Below are positions 51,541 to 59,565 of a DNA stretch of 64,000 nt, piece after piece. Where the stretch lies: positions 34,086 through 98,085 of the IMG/VR virus record IMGVR_UViG_3300009008_000017; one strand, 5' to 3'. The notes under the pieces are model-generated. The model worked only from the letters and a program-made list of their open reading frames with translations, ran no database searches and was not told the origin of the DNA. Numbering within the stretch: position 1 is the stretch's first letter; the number at the start of each line of letters is the position of its first letter. Source of the DNA: a virus. The position numbers and the translations under genes are program-made.

Positions 51541-52893
51541 CAGGACGAAGAAGAAGTTGAAGAAGAAACCGAAGAAGAGGCTGAGGCCGAAGAAGCGGTC
51601 GTTGAACCCGAAGTCAAAGAACCCGAGGTTGATCCTGAGCTCCAGTCCCTAGCAAAGGAATATGAAGACGCAAGTTCATTTAAAGCGAAAGCTGAGGCTA
51701 TAGCTAATATCTTGCGTCGCCCTGAGTTCTTTGGAACTGATATCGTAGGGCCCACCAAAGGGAAGCAGGTAAAAGGCAAGAATTCCATGCGGTTCGGAGT
51801 AGGTGCAGGTGCAAAAGACAAGCATGATTTTAAAGACATCGCTGATAAGATCTATGCTGTCTTGGCTCCAGAAAAAGTAAATCCAGTTCGCGTGTTCGGT
51901 CCCGATACTGGCCCCAATGAGAGCGGAACTTACACATCTTATGTTCTTCCTGACCTGGACAACCTAATGTTCACGTTCGGAGGAGCAGGTGAGACATCTG
52001 GACAACGCAAAGGTGGCTACGAATATGAGATGAACGTGATCTTCCCGAACCTGAAGGATGCAGGTTTAGAAGCAGAGCTTGGCGCAGATAATACAATCTC
52101 AGATGTTTACGTTGTGACTAAGGATGGCAAGCTTGGTATTGAGGTAAAACTCCCTGACGCACAGCTCGGTGAACCCACACTCAAGTATAATATTAAAGAT
52201 AAATCTTTCTTCCCGTCAGTTGAGAAGGGCATTAACGTAGATGTAGCTAATCTGATCAATGCTGACGACACAAGCACAGACGCTTATAACCGAATGGTGA
52301 TTATTCGTGATAAGGTCAACACACAAAGATCAGCTGACGGAGAAGATTCTGAGCTTTCACCCTTCCAGGACATTATCGATAAGATCACTAGAGCCGAGTA
52401 TGACCAGATTGTTAAGCCTGCCCTGCGCGCAGACACAGAAGCAGGAAGTGATATCAGCGGAGTGAAGATCGGTGAGTTTAAGATCGGTTCTGACCGCATG
52501 AGGGACTACTACCTTGGAAAGAAAGCAGGCCTAGTTCAAGTGAAGGGTAAGGGACTCTATCATTTGCATCCGGATTTTGAGATCAAGATTAAAGACGAGG
52601 ATGGCAACGAGAAGAGAACCATCCTCTTCGACTTCAGTGATCAAGTCTCAGGCGGAGTCCAGTTTCGAAACATGAAGGGCAACCGATATGGCATCAGATC
52701 AGACACAAGAAGTGCTCCTCTTAAAAAGATCCGACAGTCCCCCATCGATCTTGACAGCGAAGCTGACAGAGAGGCATTCGCAGCAGTTGTGCCTGACATG
52801 ACCTTTCCAGATCCAAAATCTTTGATGGATGACAAATCCCTAGCAGAGTCAGTTCAAAACCGCTGGCAACTTTTGGCCGGCATAAAAGAATAA
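51487..52893 (+). CDS. LR-tagged probable PD-(D/E)xK nuclease
   Basis: The 468-residue protein has the tag KLTENDLRLLIRNILRE, then a poly-Glu/Asp stretch (19-50). A nuclease-like core follows: GGYEYEMNVIFPNL (helix with Glu), SDVYVV (Asp206), GIEVKL (Glu219-x-Lys221) and AQLGEP, the order of the PD-(D/E)xK fold. It may cut host or competitor DNA, or process phage DNA. The tag suggests delivery in the capsid. The C-terminal 250 residues are unrecognised. Confidence 0.65.
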   Translation: MKLTENDLRLLIRNILREQDEEEVEEETEEEAEAEEAVVEPEVKEPEVDPELQSLAKEYEDASSFKAKAEAIANILRRPEFFGTDIVGPTKGKQVKGKNSMRFGVGAGAKDKHDFKDIADKIYAVLAPEKVNPVRVFGPDTGPNESGTYTSYVLPDLDNLMFTFGGAGETSGQRKGGYEYEMNVIFPNLKDAGLEAELGADNTISDVYVVTKDGKLGIEVKLPDAQLGEPTLKYNIKDKSFFPSVEKGINVDVANLINADDTSTDAYNRMVIIRDKVNTQRSADGEDSELSPFQDIIDKITRAEYDQIVKPALRADTEAGSDISGVKIGEFKIGSDRMRDYYLGKKAGLVQVKGKGLYHLHPDFEIKIKDEDGNEKRTILFDFSDQVSGGVQFRNMKGNRYGIRSDTRSAPLKKIRQSPIDLDSEADREAFAAVVPDMTFPDPKSLMDDKSLAESVQNRWQLLAGIKE

Positions 52894-52916
52894 ATTTCAC
52901 CGCGTTGTGTTATAAT
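52888..52916 (+). promoter_or_regulatory. Promoter before the IMPDH-like gene
   Basis: GAATAAAT (-35 region, partial match to GTGTAAAT) is 17 nt from TATAAT (52911-52916). The leader carries a cggaga site before the GTG at 52940. Confidence 0.5.
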
Positions 52917-52939
52917 CCATAGTAAGCAACGGAGAGAGC

Positions 52940-53965
52940 GTGAAGATCCCTGAAACACTATCCTACGACGACGTGCTACTGGTTCCGCAATACAGCGAAA
53001 TCAGATCCCGCGAGGAGTGCGACACTTCCACAGTGCTCGGACCTGGTGTGGAGCTAAAGATACCGATCATCTCATCCTGCATGGACACTGTGACAGAGGC
53101 AGAGATGGCAGCGGTACTGGCTAGGATGGGTGGATTAGGCATCATTCACCGCTACAACACACCCAAAGATCAGGCTGAGCTCGTGAGGAGAGCAGTTGAG
53201 CATGCAGAGGGTGGCCCCGTTGCTGCAGCTATTGGAGTGACAGGTGACTATTTCAAACGCGCAAGCTTACTACTGGATGCTGGAGCCTCTGCTCTTTGTG
53301 TCGATGTGGCACACGGCCACCATATCCTTGTGAAAGAGGTGCTGGAGGAGCTACGTGCAACTCACGGAGAAGAGCTCTGCATCATCGCAGGAAACGTGGC
53401 AACCAAGCAAGGCATTAATGACTTAGCAGATTGGGGAGCAAATGCCGTACGATGCAACATTGGTGGAGGCTCTATATGCAGCACTCGAATCCAAACGGGA
53501 CACGGTGTTCCGGGCTTTGAGACGATTTTACGATGCTACCAGACAGACCGGAACGTAGCGATCATTGCTGATGGCGGCATTCGAAACAGCGGCGATATCG
53601 TTAAGTCCATTGCTGCAGGATCTGACTGCGTGATGCTAGGCTCTCTTCTTTCTGGAACTGATGAGTCACCCGGTGATTTCGTGTATGTTAACGGAGAAAA
53701 GCGCAAGGTCTATAGAGGCATGGCTAGCCAAGAAGCACAGTTCGACTGGCGAGGAAGAGCTAGCAGTCTAGAAGGTGTATCCGCCACTGTACCTTACAAA
53801 GGATCTGCCGATTTAATACTTAATAATCTGGTGCAAGGTTTGCGGAGCGGCATGTCTTATTCCGGGGCAAGAACTCTCAAGGAGTTGCAGCACCGCGCAC
53901 AATTTATCAAGCAGACTTCTGCAGGAGAGACCGAAAGTGGAACGCATATTCTCTCTAATCGTTAA
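52940..53965 (+). CDS. IMP dehydrogenase / GMP reductase family enzyme
   Basis: The 341-residue TIM-barrel protein has the IMPDH hallmarks [43 protein letters not shown] and the catalytic-loop [15 protein letters not shown] with Cys180. It has no CBS domains and a short flap, which is nearer to GMP reductase, but [10 protein letters not shown] and the SAGETES tail are IMPDH-like. It would shift purine pools toward GMP or interconvert IMP and GMP. The start is GTG. Confidence 0.85.
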   Translation: MKIPETLSYDDVLLVPQYSEIRSREECDTSTVLGPGVELKIPIISSCMDTVTEAEMAAVLARMGGLGIIHRYNTPKDQAELVRRAVEHAEGGPVAAAIGVTGDYFKRASLLLDAGASALCVDVAHGHHILVKEVLEELRATHGEELCIIAGNVATKQGINDLADWGANAVRCNIGGGSICSTRIQTGHGVPGFETILRCYQTDRNVAIIADGGIRNSGDIVKSIAAGSDCVMLGSLLSGTDESPGDFVYVNGEKRKVYRGMASQEAQFDWRGRASSLEGVSATVPYKGSADLILNNLVQGLRSGMSYSGARTLKELQHRAQFIKQTSAGETESGTHILSNR

Positions 53966-54668
53966 AGTAATCTTGCAAGCACTGGGTTCAAGCATGAAGC
54001 CCACACCTGATCCGGAGCCTGAAGAACCCGTACAGGTAAAGGAAGAACTCACGCCTGAACCCGTCAAGGAGAAGAAAGTGACACATCAAAAGAAGTATTT
54101 GTGGCTGTTAGACAATGGACACGGAGAGACAACGCCCGGTAAGAGATCACCGAAGTTCGATGATGGAACGCGGATGTTTGAATACGAGTTCAATCGTGCT
54201 GTTGTGGCAAGGATTAAGAATCGACTTGATGAGATAGGTGTGGCTTACCTCGACCTTGTTCCAGGGGACAGCGACGTATCTCTGAGTGACCGTGTGTCCC
54301 TAGCTAAATCTTGTGATGATCAAGGCCTTGAAAAGGTTTACATCTCAGTGCACGGCAATGCAGCAACTGATGATTGGTCATCTGCGAATGGCATCGAAAC
54401 CTTCTGTTACCCAGGATCTACCACGGGTCATAGGCTTGGTGATGTGTTCCAGAAACACTTGATCGACCAGACGGGGTGGAGAGATAGAGGGGTAAAAGAA
54501 GCCAAGTTCTATGTGCTTCGAAAAACTACTATGCCAGCTATCTTAACTGAAAACGGATTCTTTAGCAATAAACAACAATGTGAACAAATGCTCTCGGCAG
54601 AGTATAGAGATAAGATAGCCGAAGCACACGTTCAAGCTATCCTCGAAATAGAAAAGGACAGTATCTAA
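53937..54668 (+). CDS. N-acetylmuramoyl-L-alanine amidase (amidase_3)
   Basis: The 243-residue protein has zinc ligands His62 (DNGHGE), Glu84 (FEYEFNR) and His139 (SVHGNA), and catalytic Glu205 (TENGFF). The N-terminal 17 residues are hydrophobic ([14 protein letters not shown]), which could be a signal-anchor that releases at lysis, followed by a Pro/Glu linker. The GTG start with AGGAGA upstream lies inside the IMPDH-like gene. ATG 53992 would lose the hydrophobic segment. It is the likely endolysin. Confidence 0.88.
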   Translation: MERIFSLIVKVILQALGSSMKPTPDPEPEEPVQVKEELTPEPVKEKKVTHQKKYLWLLDNGHGETTPGKRSPKFDDGTRMFEYEFNRAVVARIKNRLDEIGVAYLDLVPGDSDVSLSDRVSLAKSCDDQGLEKVYISVHGNAATDDWSSANGIETFCYPGSTTGHRLGDVFQKHLIDQTGWRDRGVKEAKFYVLRKTTMPAILTENGFFSNKQQCEQMLSAEYRDKIAEAHVQAILEIEKDSI

Positions 54669-54862
54669 TGATCGAGATCGACAATGTAAACATCCTGCGG
54701 ATCGCTATTGCCAAGTTTTTGGCAGGCTTTCCTGAGAAGACGATTAATCTTCACTCGCACGCAGCGATAAAGATCCTCTCCGGTGAACTTTCTGAGCATC
54801 TAAAATCTGAGTTCAGCTCCGATAGCGTCGAGCAGCTCCAGTTTGATTTTGACGGTGAGTAG
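54668..54862 (+). CDS. Small hypothetical protein
   Basis: The 64-residue protein is helical and acidic at the C-terminus (QLQFDFDGE). I do not recognise it. It is coupled to the amidase stop (1-nt overlap) and abuts the thymidine kinase gene. Confidence 0.62.
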   Translation: MIEIDNVNILRIAIAKFLAGFPEKTINLHSHAAIKILSGELSEHLKSEFSSDSVEQLQFDFDGE

Positions 54863-55435
54863 ATGCCCACACCGGAGTTTAAGATATACTGCGGTCCAAT
54901 GTTTGGATCTAAAACAACACGCCTAATGGCTGCTGTTGACAGGTATCGATACCAGAATCGAAATGTTATAGCTTTCAAACCTAGGCTAGACGATCGATAT
55001 GATGAATCAGATATTGTCACTCATAACGGGGGCAAGATCCCTGCAGTAACAGTTTTCGACGCGGAAGATATCTATAAACATCTGGCCGAGTCCGACGAAG
55101 TCTATGACGTCGTTGCTGTGGATGAAGCCTTTCTCATCGAGGGTGTGTCCGATGTGCTCCGGTGGCTGTATAGCAAAGGAGTGACTATCGTGGTATCTAC
55201 GCTAGATCTTTCTGCTGCTTGCAATCCTTTTGATGAAGTACAACAAATGATGCCTTGGGCAACCCATGTTGAGAAGTGCCCAGCCGTTTGTCCCGTCTGC
55301 AGTAAGGATGCCTACTACACTTACAAGAAGAATGATGACGGAATTGAGATCGCGATCGGGGGAGCCGAGCTTTATGAGCCTCGCTGCTTTGATCATCACC
55401 CTTTAATGAACCAGCGAGAAGCTCATGATTCCTAA
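54863..55435 (+). CDS. tdk: Thymidine kinase (type II)
   Basis: The 190-residue protein is a TK1-type kinase: P-loop CGPMFGSKT (10-18), where the usual SGK order is GSK. It has VDEAFLI in place of DEAQF, and a zinc site CPVCSKDAYYTYKK with IGGAELYEPRCFDHH (lasso loop). It makes dTMP from thymidine. The altered P-loop and Walker B may lower or change activity. Confidence 0.87.
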   Translation: MPTPEFKIYCGPMFGSKTTRLMAAVDRYRYQNRNVIAFKPRLDDRYDESDIVTHNGGKIPAVTVFDAEDIYKHLAESDEVYDVVAVDEAFLIEGVSDVLRWLYSKGVTIVVSTLDLSAACNPFDEVQQMMPWATHVEKCPAVCPVCSKDAYYTYKKNDDGIEIAIGGAELYEPRCFDHHPLMNQREAHDS

Positions 55436-56318
55436 TCCGCGCGACGTAGATCTCGTCATCTACCATAAAAATTGCACTGATGGATTTGGTGCTGCATATT
55501 CAGCATGGAGACTTCTAGGCAATAGAGCCGAGTATCTTGCATGCTCTCACGGTGAAGATCCACCCAATGTTAAAGGCAAGAATGTTGCCATCTGCGACTT
55601 TTCATTTAAAAATGACGTCACAAAGAAGATGATCGAGGACGCTGACTCCCTGGTTATTCTTGACCACCACAAATCAGCAATGGTCGAGTTGCACGATATT
55701 CCTGACGCCATCTTCAATATGGAGAAATCAGGAGCTGTGATTACCTGGGAGTTTTTCCATCCGGGCAAGGACGTTCCAAAGTTTGTCCAGTATATTGAGG
55801 ATAGAGATTTGTGGAAGTGGGAGCTTCCTTACTCACGTGAGTTCGCTGCAGCATTTGATATGGTCCAGTTTAACTTCGAAGATTTCGACAAATTCGTTGA
55901 CGATTCTGTCTTTGACGATGCAGTGAAACGTGGATCTTACATTCTCGCTTATTCAAAGACTGTTGTGAAGAAGATTGCAGCAAAGGCTATCCCACGAAAA
56001 CTTGCCGGACACGAAGCCCTCGTGGTCAATGCATCACATTGGATGTCTGAGGTTGGAAATGCGCTGTCTCCTCATTGTGATCTTGCGATGATCTGGTTTC
56101 ACGATCACGAGGATAAGAAGATCAAGGTAAGCCTAAGAGCTTTCCACGACAACATCGACGCGTCAGAGATTGCCAAGAAGTACGGCGGCGGAGGTCACAA
56201 GTCAGCAGCAGGGTTTACTTGGGAAAAAGGTATCGAGGAGCTATTTGACAAGCCAAAACCGAAGCGCAAAAGATCTACTAAAAAGACTGATTCTGCAAAA
56301 TCAAAAGACAGCTCATGA
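55425..56318 (+). CDS. DHH-family phosphoesterase
   Basis: The 297-residue protein has motif I YHKNCTDGFGA, VAICDFSF, LDHHKS (80-84) and the C-terminal DHHA1 motif GGGGHKSAAGF (about 261-271). The family covers RecJ-type exonucleases and nano-RNA or cyclic-dinucleotide phosphodiesterases. The length suits NrnA or GdpP-catalytic-like enzymes. A basic Lys/Arg tail ends it. It overlaps tdk by 11 nt. Confidence 0.83.
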   Translation: MIPNPRDVDLVIYHKNCTDGFGAAYSAWRLLGNRAEYLACSHGEDPPNVKGKNVAICDFSFKNDVTKKMIEDADSLVILDHHKSAMVELHDIPDAIFNMEKSGAVITWEFFHPGKDVPKFVQYIEDRDLWKWELPYSREFAAAFDMVQFNFEDFDKFVDDSVFDDAVKRGSYILAYSKTVVKKIAAKAIPRKLAGHEALVVNASHWMSEVGNALSPHCDLAMIWFHDHEDKKIKVSLRAFHDNIDASEIAKKYGGGGHKSAAGFTWEKGIEELFDKPKPKRKRSTKKTDSAKSKDSS

Positions 56319-56797
56319 TCGACGTTGAATGCGGAAATTGTGGATGCAACACCACGCCAGCATGCCCTGAGCATGAAAAAGATGGTAGGCCTTCCTGGGA
56401 CAAAGTTTGGATGCGTGTGGCGCATACTATTGCTGAGAGGTCTGTCGATCCTCGACACCAGGTGGGAACAATCATCGTGACGGAGGATAACACCCAGCTT
56501 CTTTCTCTAGGCTATAATGGCAACTACAAAGGTGGGCCAAACAAAGTAGAATCAGAGGTCCCTGGCCAATCTGGTCTCATTCACGCAGAGCAGAACGCAT
56601 TAATAAAACTAGATTACAATAATCCCAAGAAAAAGAAGATGTATGTGACATTGTCACCTTGCAGTCACTGTGCTAAGATGATAGTTAACGCAAACGTAAA
56701 TGAAGTGATTTATGATGATCTATACAGAGATTCCACAGGAATAGAAATCATGAAGTCCGCAGGATTAACTGTTAGAAGATTTTCTCAGCCTAAGTAA
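56315..56797 (+). CDS. dCMP deaminase
   Basis: The 160-residue enzyme has the zinc motif HAEQNAL (90-96, catalytic Glu92) and PCSHC (115-119). Residues 6-17 hold four Cys (CGNCGC, C17), likely a second zinc site not found in all homologues. It turns dCMP into dUMP for thymidylate synthesis. Confidence 0.9.
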   Translation: MIDVECGNCGCNTTPACPEHEKDGRPSWDKVWMRVAHTIAERSVDPRHQVGTIIVTEDNTQLLSLGYNGNYKGGPNKVESEVPGQSGLIHAEQNALIKLDYNNPKKKKMYVTLSPCSHCAKMIVNANVNEVIYDDLYRDSTGIEIMKSAGLTVRRFSQPK

Positions 56798-56812
56798 TAA
56801 GCTGAAAGAGTT

Positions 56813-56820
56813 CATATTTA
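56813..56820 (+). promoter_or_regulatory. Late-promoter-like element of the SOD-to-tubulin block
   Basis: CATATTTATT lies 20 nt before the ATG at 56841, with gggag between. It likely drives genes from 56841 onward. Confidence 0.55.
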
Positions 56821-56840
56821 TTACAGCATGGGAGTGCTCT

Positions 56841-57125
56841 ATGTCTAATCCGCTTACTCACGAAAAAGTTTTGGCAATCATCGCCGAGGAAAGACAAAAG
56901 ATACAAGATGATCTTTGCAATAGCAAGAAGCACTCCCTAGGAAAGAAGGCAGATCTAATCAGCAAAGGATTACGAGTCTGCTGCAAGAAATCTAATAAGG
57001 ATTACTACGTTGCCAAAAGGAAAAAAGTAGGCAAAAACATGATGTTCATACTGGTAGACCCAGAGGGAAATAGCCTAGATCCCATGCCAGCTGAACAACT
57101 TTTAAAAGGTTATAGGTTAGATTAA
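56841..57125 (+). CDS. Small basic late protein
   Basis: I do not recognise this 94-residue, Lys-rich protein. A helix (HEKVLAIIAEERQKI) is followed by a short strand region (YYVAKRKKVG, MMFILVDPEG). It leads the late block and is 1 nt from the SOD-like gene. Confidence 0.7.
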   Translation: MSNPLTHEKVLAIIAEERQKIQDDLCNSKKHSLGKKADLISKGLRVCCKKSNKDYYVAKRKKVGKNMMFILVDPEGNSLDPMPAEQLLKGYRLD

Positions 57126-57126
57126 T

Positions 57127-57813
57127 ATGAAGAAGAAAGATGTGGCAAAAAATATCCGTGAATCTTTGGGTATGAGAAATACTGAGAGCCTCGATGAGGC
57201 GCTAGTAGTTCAAGCAAAGCCGTTTGCTATTCCAACAGAAGCCCTCTCAGGCGAAAACATTAGAAATCATTACAGCCTGTACGAGACTTACGCAAAAGAT
57301 TTTAACAAAATAAGCGCAGAACTCGATGGTGCAGACAGATCTAATGCTTCATCAAATCACTCAGCGTTTAGAAGCTTGAAAATAGATGAAGTCTACAATT
57401 TAAATGCCACGTATTTGCACGAGCTTTACTTTGCTAACATCGGTGATTTGCAGAGCGAAATTACAATGGATACGCTTTCTTTCATGCGCCTTGAAAGAGA
57501 CTTCGGTTCTTTTGACGCATGGCAAATGGATTTTCTTGCTTGCGCAAAGTCATCTCGCTGCGGCTGGGTTATCACTGGATTTAATGTTTTTACTCACACT
57601 TACATGAACTATGTTGTTGATCTTCATTCTCTTAACATGCCCGTTGGTGTCATTCCCGTAATTGTTCTGGATGTCTGGCAGCATGCTTACTACAAGGACT
57701 ACTTAAAGGATGTATCTGCATATACAGTCAACATGATGAAGGAATTAAACTGGAACGTGATTGAGCAGAGGTTTGGGCGAACTGATAAGATCGCCCAGGT
57801 TATGAGAGGTTAA
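57127..57813 (+). CDS. Fe/Mn superoxide dismutase-like protein
   Basis: The 228-residue protein follows the Fe/Mn SOD fold, with the four metal ligands in place. His48 is in RNHYSLYETYAK, His98 in NATYLHELYF, and Asp182 and His186 in DVWQHAYYKDY. FGSFDAWQMDFLACAKSSRCGWV and ELNWNVIEQRF are also family features. Gln185 replaces the usual Glu of WEHAYY and the first helix is one residue short, so activity is not certain. The N-terminus (DVAKNIRESLG) loosely resembles the LR tag. Late position suggests it may be a virion protein that removes superoxide. Confidence 0.78.
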   Translation: MKKKDVAKNIRESLGMRNTESLDEALVVQAKPFAIPTEALSGENIRNHYSLYETYAKDFNKISAELDGADRSNASSNHSAFRSLKIDEVYNLNATYLHELYFANIGDLQSEITMDTLSFMRLERDFGSFDAWQMDFLACAKSSRCGWVITGFNVFTHTYMNYVVDLHSLNMPVGVIPVIVLDVWQHAYYKDYLKDVSAYTVNMMKELNWNVIEQRFGRTDKIAQVMRG

Positions 57814-57814
57814 G

Positions 57815-58441
57815 ATGAACGACAAAGATCTAAGAAAATTGATTGCAGAGGAATTTGCTGCAATAATATCAGAACAAGAAACTCAAGAAGTGCCTACAGG
57901 TGATGAACCTGATGTGCCTGCCCCAGATTCAGTAGATGTCCAGATTGATGAGCTTTTGCTGCAATATGAAAAGCTTTCTCTTCCTGACGAAGAAGAGGTT
58001 CTTGAAGAAGTTTTGACTACTACTTCTCTTCGGTTTATTTTAGAACAAGAAGAAGTTGATGTTGAAGTCGACGTCGAAGAAGAGGGCGAAGAAGAAGGCG
58101 ACGATGAGGGTGGAGAAGAAGCTGAAGCTGAAGAGGAAGATGAAGAAGTAGAGGTTGAGGAAAAAATGCCTAAGCTTGACGTCATTACTTTTGCAACTAA
58201 AGTGGCACGCCTCGCAGAGATCCCTGAGAAGGTTTTAGATCTAAAAGACGCGATCATCAATCGCGCTATACATTATCTTCAGACAAATTACGATGAGAAT
58301 GTCGCAAAAGAATTTGAGACTGCTCTAATGGACAAGTTTCAGCTGGCCGTGCCGGAAGAAGAAGTTGAAAAGCTTGTTGCTTCTGATTTACCCGCACCTC
58401 CAGCAGTTGGAGCAGGCCCAGGAGGCGGCGCCGGAGGCTGA
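57815..58441 (+). CDS. LR-tagged, very acidic protein
   Basis: The 208-residue protein opens NDKDLRKLIAEEF and has a 50-residue acidic run (about 85-128), a helical domain (about 130-190) and a Gly/Ala/Pro tail. It resembles scaffold or inner-capsid proteins in composition. No family is recognised. Confidence 0.72.
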   Translation: MNDKDLRKLIAEEFAAIISEQETQEVPTGDEPDVPAPDSVDVQIDELLLQYEKLSLPDEEEVLEEVLTTTSLRFILEQEEVDVEVDVEEEGEEEGDDEGGEEAEAEEEDEEVEVEEKMPKLDVITFATKVARLAEIPEKVLDLKDAIINRAIHYLQTNYDENVAKEFETALMDKFQLAVPEEEVEKLVASDLPAPPAVGAGPGGGAGG

Positions 58442-58723
58442 GTGGCTAAGTACAAGGACTTTGATCGACGCAAGTCTATCCATGTAAAGCTTTATACCGA
58501 GACTCATGCAGCATTCAGAGTTGAACTCATGAAAAAGAAGCTGTCTATGCAGGAAGTCTTTGAGGATTTTGCTCAAAGGGTTGTGTCTGGAGACGGTTTT
58601 GCCCATCGGGTCCTAGAGACAATTGAGAAAAGAAAGAGAAATCGGGAGATTGAAAAGCTTTCTGAGACAGACGTTGAATCTCTTTTTGATGCAATAGAAG
58701 ATAATCAAAGTTATGAGGGATGA
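58442..58723 (+). CDS. Probable ribbon-helix-helix protein
   Basis: The 93-residue protein starts with GTG. A strand (SIHVKLYTETH) is followed by two helices (AAFRVELMKKKL, MQEVFEDFAQRV), the RHH DNA-binding layout, then a charged helix. It may act as a late regulator or a DNA-packing protein. Confidence 0.58.
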   Translation: MAKYKDFDRRKSIHVKLYTETHAAFRVELMKKKLSMQEVFEDFAQRVVSGDGFAHRVLETIEKRKRNREIEKLSETDVESLFDAIEDNQSYEG

Positions 58724-58947
58724 TGTTTAGAAACGCTAGGAAGATAAAAGATCTTGAAGCTGAAGTGAGAGACCTAAAGCTGCTTTGCACTCAACTAACC
58801 AACAACGCTATTTCTCTAATGAAAGAGCAGGCGATGCTTGCAGATGTTTTAAAAAAAGTACTTGAACATCAAAAAGTCATTGATAGGCTTATAAATACTA
58901 AATACACGATCACTACGGCGAACGACGATGATGACATCATCCACTAG
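58720..58947 (+). CDS. Small coiled-coil protein
   Basis: The 75-residue protein is one long heptad-patterned helix (IKDLEAEVRDLKLLCTQL) with an acidic tail (NDDDDIIH). It overlaps the upstream stop by 4 nt and precedes the holin candidate. Confidence 0.65.
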   Translation: MMFRNARKIKDLEAEVRDLKLLCTQLTNNAISLMKEQAMLADVLKKVLEHQKVIDRLINTKYTITTANDDDDIIH

Positions 58948-58955
58948 GGCGAAAA

Positions 58956-59144
58956 ATGGTACAATCACTTCTAGACTCAAAGCTTAAAAAATTCATCTCA
59001 CGAAAGTTTCTTGTGTGGCTTTCTTCTACTTCCTTGCTAATGTATGGCAAAATCACCGGTGAACAGTGGGTTTACATCTCAATGATTTATATTGGAACGC
59101 AGGCGGTCATCGACTCCTTCCTCCAGTGGAAAGGTAAATCCTAG
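58956..59144 (+). CDS. Holin-like small membrane protein
   Basis: The 62-residue protein has a basic N-terminus (SKLKKFISRKF), a hydrophobic segment (LVWLSSTSLLMYGKI) and a second (WVYISMIYIGTQAVIDSFL), the layout of many small phage holins with the motif GKI-G-W. It overlaps the next gene by one base. Confidence 0.62.
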   Translation: MVQSLLDSKLKKFISRKFLVWLSSTSLLMYGKITGEQWVYISMIYIGTQAVIDSFLQWKGKS

Positions 59145-59548
59145 TGATTTTTCTCTCTAAGGCATGGGCGTGGATCAAAAAGTCCTGGAAGTTGGTTGTC
59201 GGTCTCATTGTAGGATTCCTCGCCGCATTTTTTGCGCTAAGGGAAGGTCCTGTCTCCGAGGGTTTCAGGGCACTCATGAAGATACGCAAGGACGAAGAAG
59301 AGCTAGAAGAAAAGATTGAAGATGAACTTTCATCTCAATCTGAAAAAGAAAAGAGAATCGACGAGGAAACACAAAAGCGCCTCGCAGAGATAGAAGAGCA
59401 GTTCAGGGAAAAGAATCAAGAACTTGAACAAGACAAAAAAGAAGAAGTAAAAAGAATAGTACGGGAAACCGACGGTGATCCGAGTGAGCTAGCAAGGCGA
59501 CTCAGTGAATTGACAGGTTTATCCGTAGCTAGTAACGATGTAGAATAG
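59144..59548 (+). CDS. Inner-membrane spanin-like protein
   Basis: The 134-residue protein has an N-terminal membrane segment (KLVVGLIVGFLAAFFAL, 16-32) and a long charged coiled coil (45-115), like Rz-type inner spanins. A partner could be the lipoprotein at 37001 or the protein at 60585. The GTG start follows directly on the holin candidate. Confidence 0.58.
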   Translation: MIFLSKAWAWIKKSWKLVVGLIVGFLAAFFALREGPVSEGFRALMKIRKDEEELEEKIEDELSSQSEKEKRIDEETQKRLAEIEEQFREKNQELEQDKKEEVKRIVRETDGDPSELARRLSELTGLSVASNDVE

Positions 59549-59565
59549 ATTGATATGGAGATATC

